64,000 nucleotides of DNA, from positions 1 to 64,000 of the forward strand of contig JBKBJT010000004.1 in assembly GCA_046294345.1 (NCBI GenBank), read 5' to 3'. Position 1 is the first letter of the stretch, and every line of letters starts with the position of its first letter. The position numbers and the translations under genes were made by a program. The DNA comes from Ferrovibrio sp046294345. GTDB taxonomy: Bacteria > Pseudomonadota > Alphaproteobacteria > Ferrovibrionales > Ferrovibrionaceae. The notes below the pieces were generated by a model. The model did not search any database, was not told where the DNA came from, and saw nothing but the letters and a program-made list of their open reading frames with translations. Shown here piece by piece: positions 24,717-32,949 of this stretch.

Positions 24717-26867
24717 ATGCCTCTTGCTTTGCTTTCCGGGCGCATGACCCCGGACCGGATCGACATCGCCTGGATGCTGGTCGCGACTTGTATGATTTTC
24801 GTCATGCAGGCCGGCTTCTGCTGCCTTGAGAGCGGCTATGTCCGTGCCAAGAACAGCATCAACGTGGCGTTGAAGAACCTGGCCGACTTCTGCATCGCTG
24901 CCTTGCTGTTCTGGGCTTTCGGCTTCGCGCTCGCCTTCGGCGCCGGCGAGACCGGGCTGTTCGGCCTGACCCAGTGGTTCTTCGACGGCCGCGGCGAATT
25001 TTCGGCCGGAACCTTCTTCCTCTTCCAGCTCATGTTCTGCGGTACGGCGGCCACCATCGTCTCGGGCGCCATCGCCGAGCGCGTCGGCTTCGGCAGCTAT
25101 ATCGGCATCACCATCATCATTTCCGGCCTGGTCTATCCGGTCTATGCCCACTGGGCCTGGAATACCGGCCAGTTCGGCGGCGCGCCGGGCTGGCTGGCCG
25201 CTTTGGGTTTCATCGACTTCGCCGGGTCCAGCGTGGTGCATTCCATCGGCGGCTGGGTCTCGCTGGCCGCCGTGTTGATCGTCGGGCCGCGCGCCGGCCG
25301 TTTCCTGCCCGGCCTGCCCAGCATCCGTGGCCACGACCTGGTGATCTCCACGCTGGGCGTCATGCTGCTGTGGTTCGGCTGGTTCGGCTTCAACGGCGGC
25401 AGCACGCTGAGCCTCAACGATGCCGTGCCCGGCATCCTGATCAACACCACGCTGGGCGGCTGCGCCGGCGGCGTCGCCGGCCTGCTGGCCTCGCAGGTGA
25501 TCCATAACCGCATCCGCGTGGAGGACTTTCTCAACGGCACGCTGGCCGGCCTGGTCGCCATCACCGCCAATTGCCACAACGTCTCGGGCCTGAGCGCGGT
25601 GCTGATCGGCGCCGTCGGCGGCCTGGTGGCGATGGCGGCGGCCGAAGCGATGGAGCGGCTGAAGCTCGACGATGCCGTCGGCGCCGTGCCGGTGCATCTG
25701 GCCGCCGGCATCTGGGGCACGCTGGCCGTGGCTTTGTTCGGCGATCCCGCCGGCTGGCCGGTCGAGAATGACCGTCTGACTCAGCTCGGCATCCAGGCGC
25801 TCGGCTGCCTGGCCGGCGGGCTCTACGCCTTCGGCACCACCTATATCCTGCTGCGCGCCATCGACCGCGTCTTCCCCTTGCGCGTTTCCGCCGAAGCCGA
25901 GATGGTCGGCCTCAACCAGGCCGAACACGGCGCCGGCTCGGCCATGCTCGATCTGGTCAACGACATGGAACGCCATCGCGGCGAAGGCCGCTTCGACCAG
26001 CCGGTGCGGGTCGCCATCGGCTCCGAGGTCGAACCCATCGCGCTCCAGTACAACCGCGTGATCGCCCGCGTCACCCGCGATGCCGAAGCCCTGCGCCGCG
26101 CGGTGGAGGACCTCAAGCGTGCCAAGGCTGCCGCCGAGGCCGCCAGCAACGCCAAGACGGCCTTCCTCGGCAACATGAGCCACGAGCTGCGCACACCGCT
26201 GAATGCCGTGATCGGCTTTTCCGAGATCCTCACCGGCGAATTGTTCGGTCCGCTGGGCGACCAGCGTTACCGCGACTATGCCGCCGACATCCTGGCCAGC
26301 GGCCGTCACCTGCTCAGCCTGGTCAACGACCTGCTCGACCATACCCGCATCGAGGCCGGCCAGGTGACGCTCACCGACGTGGAGCTCGATGTGATGGCGC
26401 AATGCGAGGCGGCCCTGCGCATGATGCGCGAACGCGCCGCCGCCGCCGATGTGCGGCTGGTCTCCGATTATGCCGAAAACCTGCCCGACCTGCTGGCCGA
26501 CGAACGCGCCCTGCGCCAGATGCTGCTCAACCTGCTGGGCAACGCGGTGAAGTTCACGCCGCCCGGCGGCATCGTCAGCCTGAATGTGCGGCTGGAGCAG
26601 GACGGCCGGCTGGCGCTGGCGGTTTCCGATACCGGCATCGGCATGCGGCGCGAGGATGTGCCGCGCGCGCTGGAACCCTTCGTGCAGTTGCACGACCACC
26701 TGAACAAATCCTATGCCGGCACCGGCCTGGGCCTGCCCATGGTGCAGGCGCTGATCCGCCTGCATGGCGGCACCATCACCATCGACAGCCGCGAGGGCGA
26801 CGGCACCACCGTCACCCTGCGTTTCCCGCGCCGCCGCGTGATCAAGATCGGTGTCGCCGCCGACTGA
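24717..26867 (+). CDS. Ammonium transporter-histidine kinase fusion (Amt sensor kinase)
   Basis: 716 aa. Residues about 10-400 form an Amt/Rh channel with 11 helices: conserved Asp167 in DFAGSSVVHS, pore twin-histidines His175 and His327 (VPVHLAAGIWG), and FQLMFCGTAATIVSGAIAER. Residues 405-480 are a linker and coiled coil. The HisKA box NMSHELRTPLNAVIGFSE places the phospho-acceptor at His489, and a HATPase_c domain follows (LLGNAVKFTPPGG, DTGIGM, GTGLGLPM). The same architecture is known in Kuenenia Amt5, an ammonium-sensing kinase. No GlnK and no response regulator is adjacent. Start may instead be ATG 24744. Confidence 0.95.
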   Translation: MPLALLSGRMTPDRIDIAWMLVATCMIFVMQAGFCCLESGYVRAKNSINVALKNLADFCIAALLFWAFGFALAFGAGETGLFGLTQWFFDGRGEFSAGTFFLFQLMFCGTAATIVSGAIAERVGFGSYIGITIIISGLVYPVYAHWAWNTGQFGGAPGWLAALGFIDFAGSSVVHSIGGWVSLAAVLIVGPRAGRFLPGLPSIRGHDLVISTLGVMLLWFGWFGFNGGSTLSLNDAVPGILINTTLGGCAGGVAGLLASQVIHNRIRVEDFLNGTLAGLVAITANCHNVSGLSAVLIGAVGGLVAMAAAEAMERLKLDDAVGAVPVHLAAGIWGTLAVALFGDPAGWPVENDRLTQLGIQALGCLAGGLYAFGTTYILLRAIDRVFPLRVSAEAEMVGLNQAEHGAGSAMLDLVNDMERHRGEGRFDQPVRVAIGSEVEPIALQYNRVIARVTRDAEALRRAVEDLKRAKAAAEAASNAKTAFLGNMSHELRTPLNAVIGFSEILTGELFGPLGDQRYRDYAADILASGRHLLSLVNDLLDHTRIEAGQVTLTDVELDVMAQCEAALRMMRERAAAADVRLVSDYAENLPDLLADERALRQMLLNLLGNAVKFTPPGGIVSLNVRLEQDGRLALAVSDTGIGMRREDVPRALEPFVQLHDHLNKSYAGTGLGLPMVQALIRLHGGTITIDSREGDGTTVTLRFPRRRVIKIGVAAD

Positions 26868-26870
26868 TGG

Positions 26871-27797
26871 TTAGGCGGCGCGCTTTTTCTGCCGGTCCAG
26901 CTCGCGGCCCACGGCCAGCATGTGGCGGCGCAGCCAGGTCGAGCCGGGATCGTTCTGGTTCCGCGTCGGCCAGAACAGGTATTCCTCGTCGCCGTCGGGC
27001 TGGATCGGCGGCGTCACGGCGACAAGGCCCAGTTGCGCGCTGAGGCTGCCGATCAGCCGGCCCGGCACGAAGGCCACCAGGTCGCTGCGCGCCACGGCAT
27101 GCAGGGCCTGCAGGTAGCTGGGCACGCTCAGCGCGATGGCACGGTGGATGCCGCGCGCCAGCAGCCAGGTGTCGATCGGGTCTTCGGCCAGACCCCGACC
27201 GATCACCGCCACATGCCGCGCCTTGAGGAACACGTCCAAACGTTTCAGCCGCCCCGCCTGCGGATGGCCGCGCCGCACCGCCAGGCCGTCGCTGTCGCCG
27301 AACAGGCGCTGGCGGTGAAAGCCGGGAAAGGCATCCGGATGGCAGTTGATCACCAGGTCGACATGGCGGGCAAATTCGGGCGTGATCACCGGCAGTCCGC
27401 GCCAGGGCGTGACATCCAGGCGCACGCCCGGCGCCTCGGCCACGATGCGCGCCAGCAGGGGCGCCAGCACCAGGTTCACCACATGGTCGGGAATCATCAG
27501 CGCGAAGCGGCGCTGGCTGGTGGCCGGGTCGAAGCCATCGGCCACGAACAGGCCACGCACCTGCTCCAGCGTATCCTTCAGCGGCGCGCGCAGGGCCTGG
27601 GCGCGCGGCGTCAGCTCCATGCGCGGCCCCACCCGCACCAGCAGCGGATCGTCCAGGATTTCGCGCAGGCGGCGCAGCGCATGGCTCATCGCCGGCTGCG
27701 ACAGGCCGACGCGCGTGGCGGCGCGGCTGACGCTGGCATCGTTCAGCAGGGCGTCCAGCGCCACCAGCAGGTTGAGGTCGAGCGCGGTCAAATTCAT
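26871..27797 (-). CDS. LysR-family regulator
   Basis: 308 aa from MNLTALDLNLLVALDALLND. The N-terminal winged HTH includes ASVSRAATRVGLSQPAMSHA and LRRLREILDDPLLVRVG; the C-terminal co-inducer domain spans about 95-300. Divergent, with 83 nt between start codons, from a carboxymuconolactone-decarboxylase/SnoaL pair that it probably controls. The start codon lies within a 15-bp palindrome (27792-27806), fitting autoregulation. Its stop comes 3 nt after the Amt-kinase stop on the other strand. Confidence 0.9.
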   Translation of the reverse strand: MNLTALDLNLLVALDALLNDASVSRAATRVGLSQPAMSHALRRLREILDDPLLVRVGPRMELTPRAQALRAPLKDTLEQVRGLFVADGFDPATSQRRFALMIPDHVVNLVLAPLLARIVAEAPGVRLDVTPWRGLPVITPEFARHVDLVINCHPDAFPGFHRQRLFGDSDGLAVRRGHPQAGRLKRLDVFLKARHVAVIGRGLAEDPIDTWLLARGIHRAIALSVPSYLQALHAVARSDLVAFVPGRLIGSLSAQLGLVAVTPPIQPDGDEEYLFWPTRNQNDPGSTWLRRHMLAVGRELDRQKKRAA

Positions 27798-27806
27798 GCC
27801 ATGAAT
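27792..27806. promoter_or_regulatory. Palindrome at LysR start codon
   Basis: ATTCATG-C-CATGAAT, perfect 7-bp arms around one base, covering the LysR ATG (27795-27797). Candidate autoregulatory site or RNA hairpin over the start; function inferred. Confidence 0.35.
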
Positions 27807-27880
27807 ATACATCATACAAAGCATCGATTGGAAGAATGATCCTGCCGGCGGCACCATGCGGCGCAAGGAGGACGCGTCCC

Positions 27881-28510
27881 ATGACCTTATCGACCAGCCA
27901 ATCCGCGCCCAGTGAATCCACGTCCGATCCGTCGCGCATCCCGCCGGTGCAGCCGCCCTATGCGGCCGAGGTGCAGGCGGCGCTGGCGCGCCTGCCGGCG
28001 GACTGGACGCCGCCATTCCGTGTCTTCACCGTGCTGGCGCGCGACCCCGACCTGCTGCTGCGCTTCCTGCGCGGCGCGCCGGCCTATCGGCCGCTGGCGA
28101 AGCTCAGCCTGCGCCAGCGCGAGGTGCTGCTGCATCGCGTCACTGCCAATTGCCGCTGTCGTTACGAATGGGGCATGCGGGCGCATTTCTTCAGCCGCCA
28201 GGCGGGGCTGACCGACGACCAGCTTTTCTCCACCGTCTATGGCAACGCAGAGGATTCCTGCTGGCAGGCCGAGGATGAGCGATTGCTGATCCGCCTGGCC
28301 GACGAGCTGCACGTGCGCTGCGACATCGCCGACGGATTGTGGCGCGCGCTGCGGGCGGCCTTTGCCGAAGAGGCGATCCTCGAGGCCCTGATGCTGGCCG
28401 GCTATTACCGCACGGTGGCCTATCTGGCCAACGGCCTGCGCCTGCCGCCCGAGCCCGGTATATGCCGGCCCTTTCCCATGGCCAAAACCGACACGGGAGC
28501 CGCAGCATGA
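27881..28510 (+). CDS. Carboxymuconolactone decarboxylase/AhpD-like protein
   Basis: 209 aa from MTLSTSQSAPSES (GGAGGACGCG before ATG 27881; an earlier start at 27836 has no site). REVLLHRVTANCRCRYEWGM followed by H is the CMD/AhpD active-site helix with a C-x-C pair, Glu-Trp and His. Members are decarboxylases, peroxidatic alkylhydroperoxidase partners or gamma-lactone enzymes. Overlaps the SnoaL-like gene by ATGA and faces a LysR regulator. Confidence 0.85.
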   Translation: MTLSTSQSAPSESTSDPSRIPPVQPPYAAEVQAALARLPADWTPPFRVFTVLARDPDLLLRFLRGAPAYRPLAKLSLRQREVLLHRVTANCRCRYEWGMRAHFFSRQAGLTDDQLFSTVYGNAEDSCWQAEDERLLIRLADELHVRCDIADGLWRALRAAFAEEAILEALMLAGYYRTVAYLANGLRLPPEPGICRPFPMAKTDTGAAA

Positions 28511-28929
28511 GCGCCGCATCCGACAATACCCGCATCCTGCGCGACGCCTTCGCCCGCGTTGCTGCCGGCGAAGGCCGTGCCTTCGTCGATATCCTGGCCG
28601 AGGATGCCGTCTGGATCACGCTGGGCGACACGGCCTGGTCGAAACGCTTCGAGGGCAAGGCGGCGATCCTGCGCGATCTGCTCGGGCCGCTGCGGGCGCA
28701 GTTCAGCCAGCCCAACCGCGTGCGCGCCGAACGCTTCATCGCCGAGGGCGACATGGTGGCGGTGGAAGCGCAGGGCGATGCCGTCACCAGGGACGGCCAG
28801 CCCTATCGCAACCGCTATTGCCTGGTCTGCCGCATGCGCGACGGCCTGATCGTCGAGCTCACCGAATATGCCGATACGGCACTGATCGACCGTGTGCTGG
28901 GCCCGCCCATGCCGGCCATCCGGGCTTAG
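28507..28929 (+). CDS. SnoaL-like / ketosteroid-isomerase-related NTF2-fold protein
   Basis: 140 aa. RILRDAFARVAAGEGRAFVD, ILAEDAVWITLGDTAWSKRF and YCLVCRMRDGLIVELTEYAD give the alpha-plus-beta cone order of the SnoaL-like NTF2 family. Function varies (isomerase, hydrolase, binding). Translationally coupled to the CMD-like gene, so probably acts on the same intermediate. Confidence 0.85.
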   Translation: MSAASDNTRILRDAFARVAAGEGRAFVDILAEDAVWITLGDTAWSKRFEGKAAILRDLLGPLRAQFSQPNRVRAERFIAEGDMVAVEAQGDAVTRDGQPYRNRYCLVCRMRDGLIVELTEYADTALIDRVLGPPMPAIRA

Positions 28930-28934
28930 CGCGG

Positions 28935-29498
28935 TCAGGCCAGCGCTTTCTGCCGTTCCAGGTTGCTGGCCGTCAGGCGCCGCACGGCCTCGCGGTCGAT
29001 CTGCGTGGCGTTGCCCTCTGCATCGAAGGGCGTCTTCCAGTCGAAGGCCCGCGCGGAGGCGCCGTGATCGTGCAGGTGCTCGTGCCGTGCCACGGCTTCG
29101 TGCCAGTCGGGAACGTGGTCGTCGGCCACCCACCACAGCACATAGGGCGGCCAGGCCGGTTTTTCGGGCGGCAGTTTCGGTTTCAGGAACCAGTCGCGGC
29201 CATGCGACAGCGCCTCGGCGTGGATGCCCGAATATGTATAGGCCAGCGGCGATTCCAGATCGGCCCACAGCGACAGCGTCGAAGGCGAATGCGCATCCGC
29301 ACCGGTATAAAAGTGCGGATAAACGGCAACACCCCAGCTCGGCGGCCCCGGATCGCCGTCATAGCCCGAGCGCGCGATGAAGCCGGCGCTGATCTCCACG
29401 GCGGCCAGGTTGATGGCGTTGCGGGCGTGGAAAGCGTCATTCACCGGATCGGCCGAGGGCCGCCGGAAAATGCCGAAGGTATACAGGGCAACGCGCAA
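28935..29498 (-). CDS. DUF3291-family protein
   Basis: 187 aa, cytoplasmic. VALYTFGIFRRPSADPVNDAF, LSLWADLESPLAYTYSGIHA and PYVLWWVADDHVPDWHEAV with the His-rich end ARHEHLHDHG match DUF3291, a ferredoxin-like (dabb-type) fold of unknown function. Downstream of a membrane protein gene by 3 nt on the same strand; stop lies 5 nt from the convergent SnoaL-like stop. Confidence 0.8.
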   Translation of the reverse strand: MRVALYTFGIFRRPSADPVNDAFHARNAINLAAVEISAGFIARSGYDGDPGPPSWGVAVYPHFYTGADAHSPSTLSLWADLESPLAYTYSGIHAEALSHGRDWFLKPKLPPEKPAWPPYVLWWVADDHVPDWHEAVARHEHLHDHGASARAFDWKTPFDAEGNATQIDREAVRRLTASNLERQKALA

Positions 29499-29501
29499 GC
29501 G

Positions 29502-29990
29502 TCAGGCGCTGTGCGGCAGCGGCCGGCGCAGCACTGCCGCGCTCCCCACCAGCAGGAAAAACGCCAACGCGATGCCCTGCGCGATGGCAAAGGGCGGCTC
29601 GGACAGGCTGGGCGCCAGTTCGTTCAGCAGGCCCACCTTCAGGAAGGCCTGCGCGATCAGCACGAAGACCAGGAAATACAAAACCGCCACGGCATTGACC
29701 GCATAGACACGGCGCCAGATGCCGGCCAGGCGAAAGCGATAGCGCGCCGCGCCCGCCGCCGCCACGGCGATCAGCGACAGCACGCCCACCACATGCGCGG
29801 GCATGATCTGGGCTGCGCGAAAGCCGAAACCGGTGGCGCTGGTCAGCAGCGCGCTGGCCAGGAACAGCGCGGTCCAGACCGGCTGGCGCTCGCGCCCGAA
29901 CAGGCCCGCCACCACGACGATGCCGGCCACGATGGCGATCAGGCTGAGCGCGGTGTGGAAGGAAGTGAAGCTTGGCAGGTCGAGGATCAT
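29502..29990 (-). CDS. Four-helix membrane protein, function unknown
   Basis: 162 aa with hydrophobic segments near 10-30, 37-58, 63-83, 95-118 and 133-152, and a conserved-looking GFGFRAAQIMPAHVVGVLSL. Resembles small DUF2306-like or cytochrome-b561-like membrane proteins, but I cannot place it. Coupled to the DUF3291 gene, 3 nt downstream. Confidence 0.7.
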   Translation of the reverse strand: MILDLPSFTSFHTALSLIAIVAGIVVVAGLFGRERQPVWTALFLASALLTSATGFGFRAAQIMPAHVVGVLSLIAVAAAGAARYRFRLAGIWRRVYAVNAVAVLYFLVFVLIAQAFLKVGLLNELAPSLSEPPFAIAQGIALAFFLLVGSAAVLRRPLPHSA

Positions 29991-30038
29991 GCGCCCTGTG
30001 TAGCCCGCCGCAGTGGAATCGTCATCAACTTCCGGCGT

Positions 30039-30275
30039 CTAACCGATCCACATGGTCATGGCGTGCCGCAGGCTCTGCGCATCGGGCGGCGCGGTATCGG
30101 CGGGCGGCAGGCCCAGGTCGGCATGCAGGCCTGCGGGCGCGGCCGTGTCGCCGGCATCGGAACCCGGGGCGGAGTCCGGCCGGGGCAGCGCGGCCGGGAC
30201 GAACAACAGGCGAGCCGGAAACAGGCGGGCCAGAAAGGCGAAGGCCGGAAAAGAGAAAGGGCGCGTCAGGTCCAT
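30039..30275 (-). CDS. Possible small protein (weak)
   Basis: A 78-codon reading frame MDLTRPFSFPAFAFLARLFP with a hydrophobic start and a Pro/Ala/Asp-rich end. It lacks a clear ribosome site and its composition could arise by chance in GC-rich DNA. It occupies most of the 396-nt interval 29991-30386 between two start codons; the rest of that interval holds a LysR operator and promoter region. Confidence 0.25.
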   Translation of the reverse strand: MDLTRPFSFPAFAFLARLFPARLLFVPAALPRPDSAPGSDAGDTAAPAGLHADLGLPPADTAPPDAQSLRHAMTMWIG

Positions 30276-30348
30276 GGAATGATCCGGAAAAGCTGCCCGC
30301 AGACTGCACCCGGTGGATTTTTGTGAAAATAAGCTGAATTATTGATAT

Positions 30349-30371
30349 ATTATCCCGATTATTGGGATAAT
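30349..30371. promoter_or_regulatory. LysR-type operator upstream of 30387
   Basis: ATTATCCC (30349-30356) and GGGATAAT (30364-30371) form a perfect 8-bp inverted repeat with a 7-nt spacer, 15 nt before the LysR ATG, in an AT-rich patch. The T-N11-A geometry within it suits a LysR binding site, probably autoregulatory. Confidence 0.55.
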
Positions 30372-30386
30372 TGATGCCAAGGACTC

Positions 30387-31277
30387 ATGTCCGAGATCGA
30401 GGATTACCGGGCCTTCGTGGCCATCGTCGAGCGCGGCAGCCTCACCGCCGCCGCCGCCCAGCTCGGCCGCTCCCTGCAGGCGGTCAGCCGCTCGCTGCAG
30501 ATGCTGGAAGACCAGCTCGGCGTCGAGCTGGTGGCGCGCACCACCCGGCGCTGCCGCCCCACCCAGGCGGGCGAGGATTTCCATCGCCGCCTGAAAGGCA
30601 TCCTCGCCGATCTCGACTCCGCCCGCGCGGCGGTGGCCGAGGAAGGCGCGGTGATTTCCGGCCGTATCCGCGTGGCGGCCTCCTCGCGCTTCGGCGTGGC
30701 CTATCTGCTGCCCATTCTGGCGGCCTTCATGGAGCGCCATCCGGGTGTCGAGATCGATCTGTCGCTGGATGATCGTTACGTCGACCTGCTGGCCGACAAT
30801 TTCGATCTCTCGGTGCAGTTCGGGCAGTTGTCCGATTCATCGCTGAAGGCGAAACGCCTGGGCCTGATCCGCCGCGTGGTGTTTGCATCGCCGCGGTATC
30901 TCGCCGCCCATGGCCGGCCAACCACGCCGGCCGATCTGAAATCGCATGACTGCGTGGCGCGGCTGACGCATCACAGCACCGATACCTGGCGTTTCGGCGA
31001 GGGCGCGGCTGAGGTCGAGATTCCGGTGAAGGGCCGCTTCCGCTCCGATTCCGCGCCGGCGCGCATCGCCGCCGTGGTGGAAGGACTGGGCATCGGCCTC
31101 GCGCCGCTCTACCAGATCCGCCCGCTGCTCGATGCCGGCCAGGTGGAAGTACTGCTGCCGGGCTTTGAGCCGACGCTCACGCCCGTGCATCTGGTCTGGC
31201 TGCCCGGCACGATGCCTTTGCGCCTGCGCCGCCTGATCGACTTCATCGCGACGCGGCTGTCGCTGGCGGGGGTGTGA
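30387..31277 (+). CDS. LysR-family regulator
   Basis: 296 aa. N-terminal HTH: YRAFVAIVERGSLTAAAAQL, GRSLQAVSRSLQMLEDQLG, VELVARTTRRCRPTQAG. The periplasmic-binding-like effector domain follows from about residue 90 (SGRIRVAASSRFGVAYLLPI). AAGG(A) lies before ATG 30387 and a strong palindrome is just upstream. No obvious divergent target other than the weak small frame; it could act on the membrane/DUF3291 pair. Confidence 0.92.
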   Translation: MSEIEDYRAFVAIVERGSLTAAAAQLGRSLQAVSRSLQMLEDQLGVELVARTTRRCRPTQAGEDFHRRLKGILADLDSARAAVAEEGAVISGRIRVAASSRFGVAYLLPILAAFMERHPGVEIDLSLDDRYVDLLADNFDLSVQFGQLSDSSLKAKRLGLIRRVVFASPRYLAAHGRPTTPADLKSHDCVARLTHHSTDTWRFGEGAAEVEIPVKGRFRSDSAPARIAAVVEGLGIGLAPLYQIRPLLDAGQVEVLLPGFEPTLTPVHLVWLPGTMPLRLRRLIDFIATRLSLAGV

Positions 31278-31320
31278 GGCTTTTTGCCCTACGCTGTTTC
31301 AATACACGCGCGTGTCGAGG

Positions 31321-31806
31321 TTACAATTTCGCTGATATTTTCTTCAGGCAATCGAGATCAGTTTTATGCTTTAAAAGTTCTTTTTTATCAGCGTAGAAGT
31401 CCCGTTCCATTCTAAGAACTGTAATTGTTTTTAGTGAAATTATTCCAGGCAGAGAAGTGACGCGTACGATAGTAGAGTTAACATTAATTATGCTGCTGTC
31501 CCTATAAAACGTATCGTATTCAGCTTCATGGGGAGGGGTAAGTATGTCTATTTCGTAAGGGCGCGGTAATTCAATTTTCTTGTCTGGTTTGCAAAGGTTC
31601 TCTAAATGCTGCTGCGCCGCTAATCCTTCTGCGGCTAGTGCATCGATTAATCGCTGAGCATTTAATCGATTGGGATTAATCATCAAATCGATATCTCGGA
31701 TATACTGTCGGCAGCCATAATGTCTAACAGCGAATCCACCAACTAAAACAAAGTCAACATGATTGGAAATCAGGCGATGAAGTAGAGGCGTGTGAATGAC
31801 ATTCAC
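31321..31806 (-). CDS. Orphan nucleotidyltransferase, AT-rich, likely acquired
   Basis: 161 aa. VDFVLVGGFAVRHYGCRQYI followed by RDIDLMI is the nucleotidyltransferase GG...DxD motif; YEIDILT offers the third carboxylate. This is the fold of AbiEii/MNT-type or DUF6036-like proteins, often one half of a toxin-antitoxin or phage-defence pair; no partner is visible. Composition differs sharply: 19 and 25 G+C per 60 bases over 31381-31500, against GC-rich neighbours. GTG start 31806, 3 nt after the upstream MDR stop. Chromosomal start overlaps a 15-bp palindrome. Confidence 0.75.
   Translation of the reverse strand: MNVIHTPLLHRLISNHVDFVLVGGFAVRHYGCRQYIRDIDLMINPNRLNAQRLIDALAAEGLAAQQHLENLCKPDKKIELPRPYEIDILTPPHEAEYDTFYRDSSIINVNSTIVRVTSLPGIISLKTITVLRMERDFYADKKELLKHKTDLDCLKKISAKL
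31792..31806. repeat. 15-bp palindrome at the start of the nucleotidyltransferase gene
   Basis: GTGAATG-A-CATTCAC, perfect 7-bp arms, exactly covers the GTG start codon. It also marks the boundary between AT-rich and GC-rich DNA, so it may be an insertion-junction remnant or a translational/transcriptional control site. Confidence 0.4.
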
Positions 31807-31809
31807 GTC

Positions 31810-32835
31810 CTACATCTCCACCACGATCTTCCCGAATGCCGCGCCCTTGCCCATGTGGCGATAGGCGTCGCGCACGCCGGTTTCGGAAAATTCGAAATGG
31901 CTGTCGATCACCGGCTTGGTTTTGGCCACCGCCATGGCGCGCAGCATGGCATCCAGGCCCTCCTTGCTGCCCACGGTCACGCCCTGGAGCCTGATCTGCT
32001 GCATCACCACCAGCGGGATATGCAGGTCGTTGCTGGGGCCTGAGAGCACGCCGATCATGCTGATCGTGCCACCTGGCCGGATGGCGCGGATGGATTGCAT
32101 CAGCGTGCCGGCGCCGCCCAGCTCCACGATATGGTCGAGGCCAGCGCCGCCGGTCATGGCGCGCGCCGCCTTGCCCCATTCGGGATTGGTCTTGTAGTTG
32201 ATGCCGTGATCGGCGCCGAGTTTCTTCGCCATCTCCAGCTTGGCGTCGCTTGAGGAGGTGACGATCACCTCCGCGCCGGCCAGCTTGGCGAATTGCAGCG
32301 CGAACAAAGCCACGCCGCCAGTGCCCTGGATCAGCACACGTTCGCCCGGCTGCACGCGGCCCATTGTGACGATGGCGCTCCAGGCGGTGAGCGCGGCGCA
32401 GGGCAGGGCGGCCGCCTCGGCATAACTCAGGTGATCGGGGATTTTCGCCAGCGCGCTGGCGGGGAAGATGCGCTGCTCGCACAGCCAGCCGTCGAACGGC
32501 CCGCCCATCGAGACGCTGAATTTCTCCACGCTGGGTTCGCCGGCCAGCCAGGCCGGGAAGAAATGCCCCAGCACGCGGTCGCCGGGTTTGAATTGGGTCA
32601 CGCCGGGGCCGACCGCCACCACCTCGCCGGCGCCGTCGGAAACCGGGATCAGCGGCAGCTTCTGGCGCGGATTGTAGGTGCCCTGCGCCATCAGCCAGTC
32701 GCGGAAATTCAGCGAACAGGCCTTCACCGCCACCAGCACGTCGCCCGGATTCAGGTCGGTGCCCGGCTCGGGCCACGGGCGTTCCGCTAGGGCAAGCTGG
32801 TCGACGCTGAACCCGCGCAGTTCGATGACGCGCAT
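31810..32835 (-). CDS. Zinc-independent MDR oxidoreductase (quinone-oxidoreductase-like)
   Basis: 341 aa medium-chain dehydrogenase/reductase: GroES-like domain (about 25-135) and Rossmann domain with VLIQGTGGVALFALQFAKLA near residue 170. The structural four-Cys zinc lobe is absent (replaced by FFPAWLAGEPSVEKF), which favours a quinone/enone reductase over a classic alcohol dehydrogenase. Reads NAD(P)H; substrate unknown. The orphan nucleotidyltransferase follows within 3 nt. Confidence 0.88.
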   Translation of the reverse strand: MRVIELRGFSVDQLALAERPWPEPGTDLNPGDVLVAVKACSLNFRDWLMAQGTYNPRQKLPLIPVSDGAGEVVAVGPGVTQFKPGDRVLGHFFPAWLAGEPSVEKFSVSMGGPFDGWLCEQRIFPASALAKIPDHLSYAEAAALPCAALTAWSAIVTMGRVQPGERVLIQGTGGVALFALQFAKLAGAEVIVTSSSDAKLEMAKKLGADHGINYKTNPEWGKAARAMTGGAGLDHIVELGGAGTLMQSIRAIRPGGTISMIGVLSGPSNDLHIPLVVMQQIRLQGVTVGSKEGLDAMLRAMAVAKTKPVIDSHFEFSETGVRDAYRHMGKGAAFGKIVVEM

Positions 32836-32949
32836 GCAATCCTCCCGGTTTTATCCCGGCGATTGTGCGGCAGGCATTCCGGGCCGTCCAGTCTGTGTTA
32901 GGATCGGCCCCGGATCGATACTCTGGCCGCTACAGGGAGGCCACGCCCC

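Noticed and set aside
28818..30326. 502-codon plus-strand frame across the DUF3291 and membrane protein genes
   Set aside because: Arg/Gln/His-rich antisense translation; the minus strand has real proteins with membrane helices.
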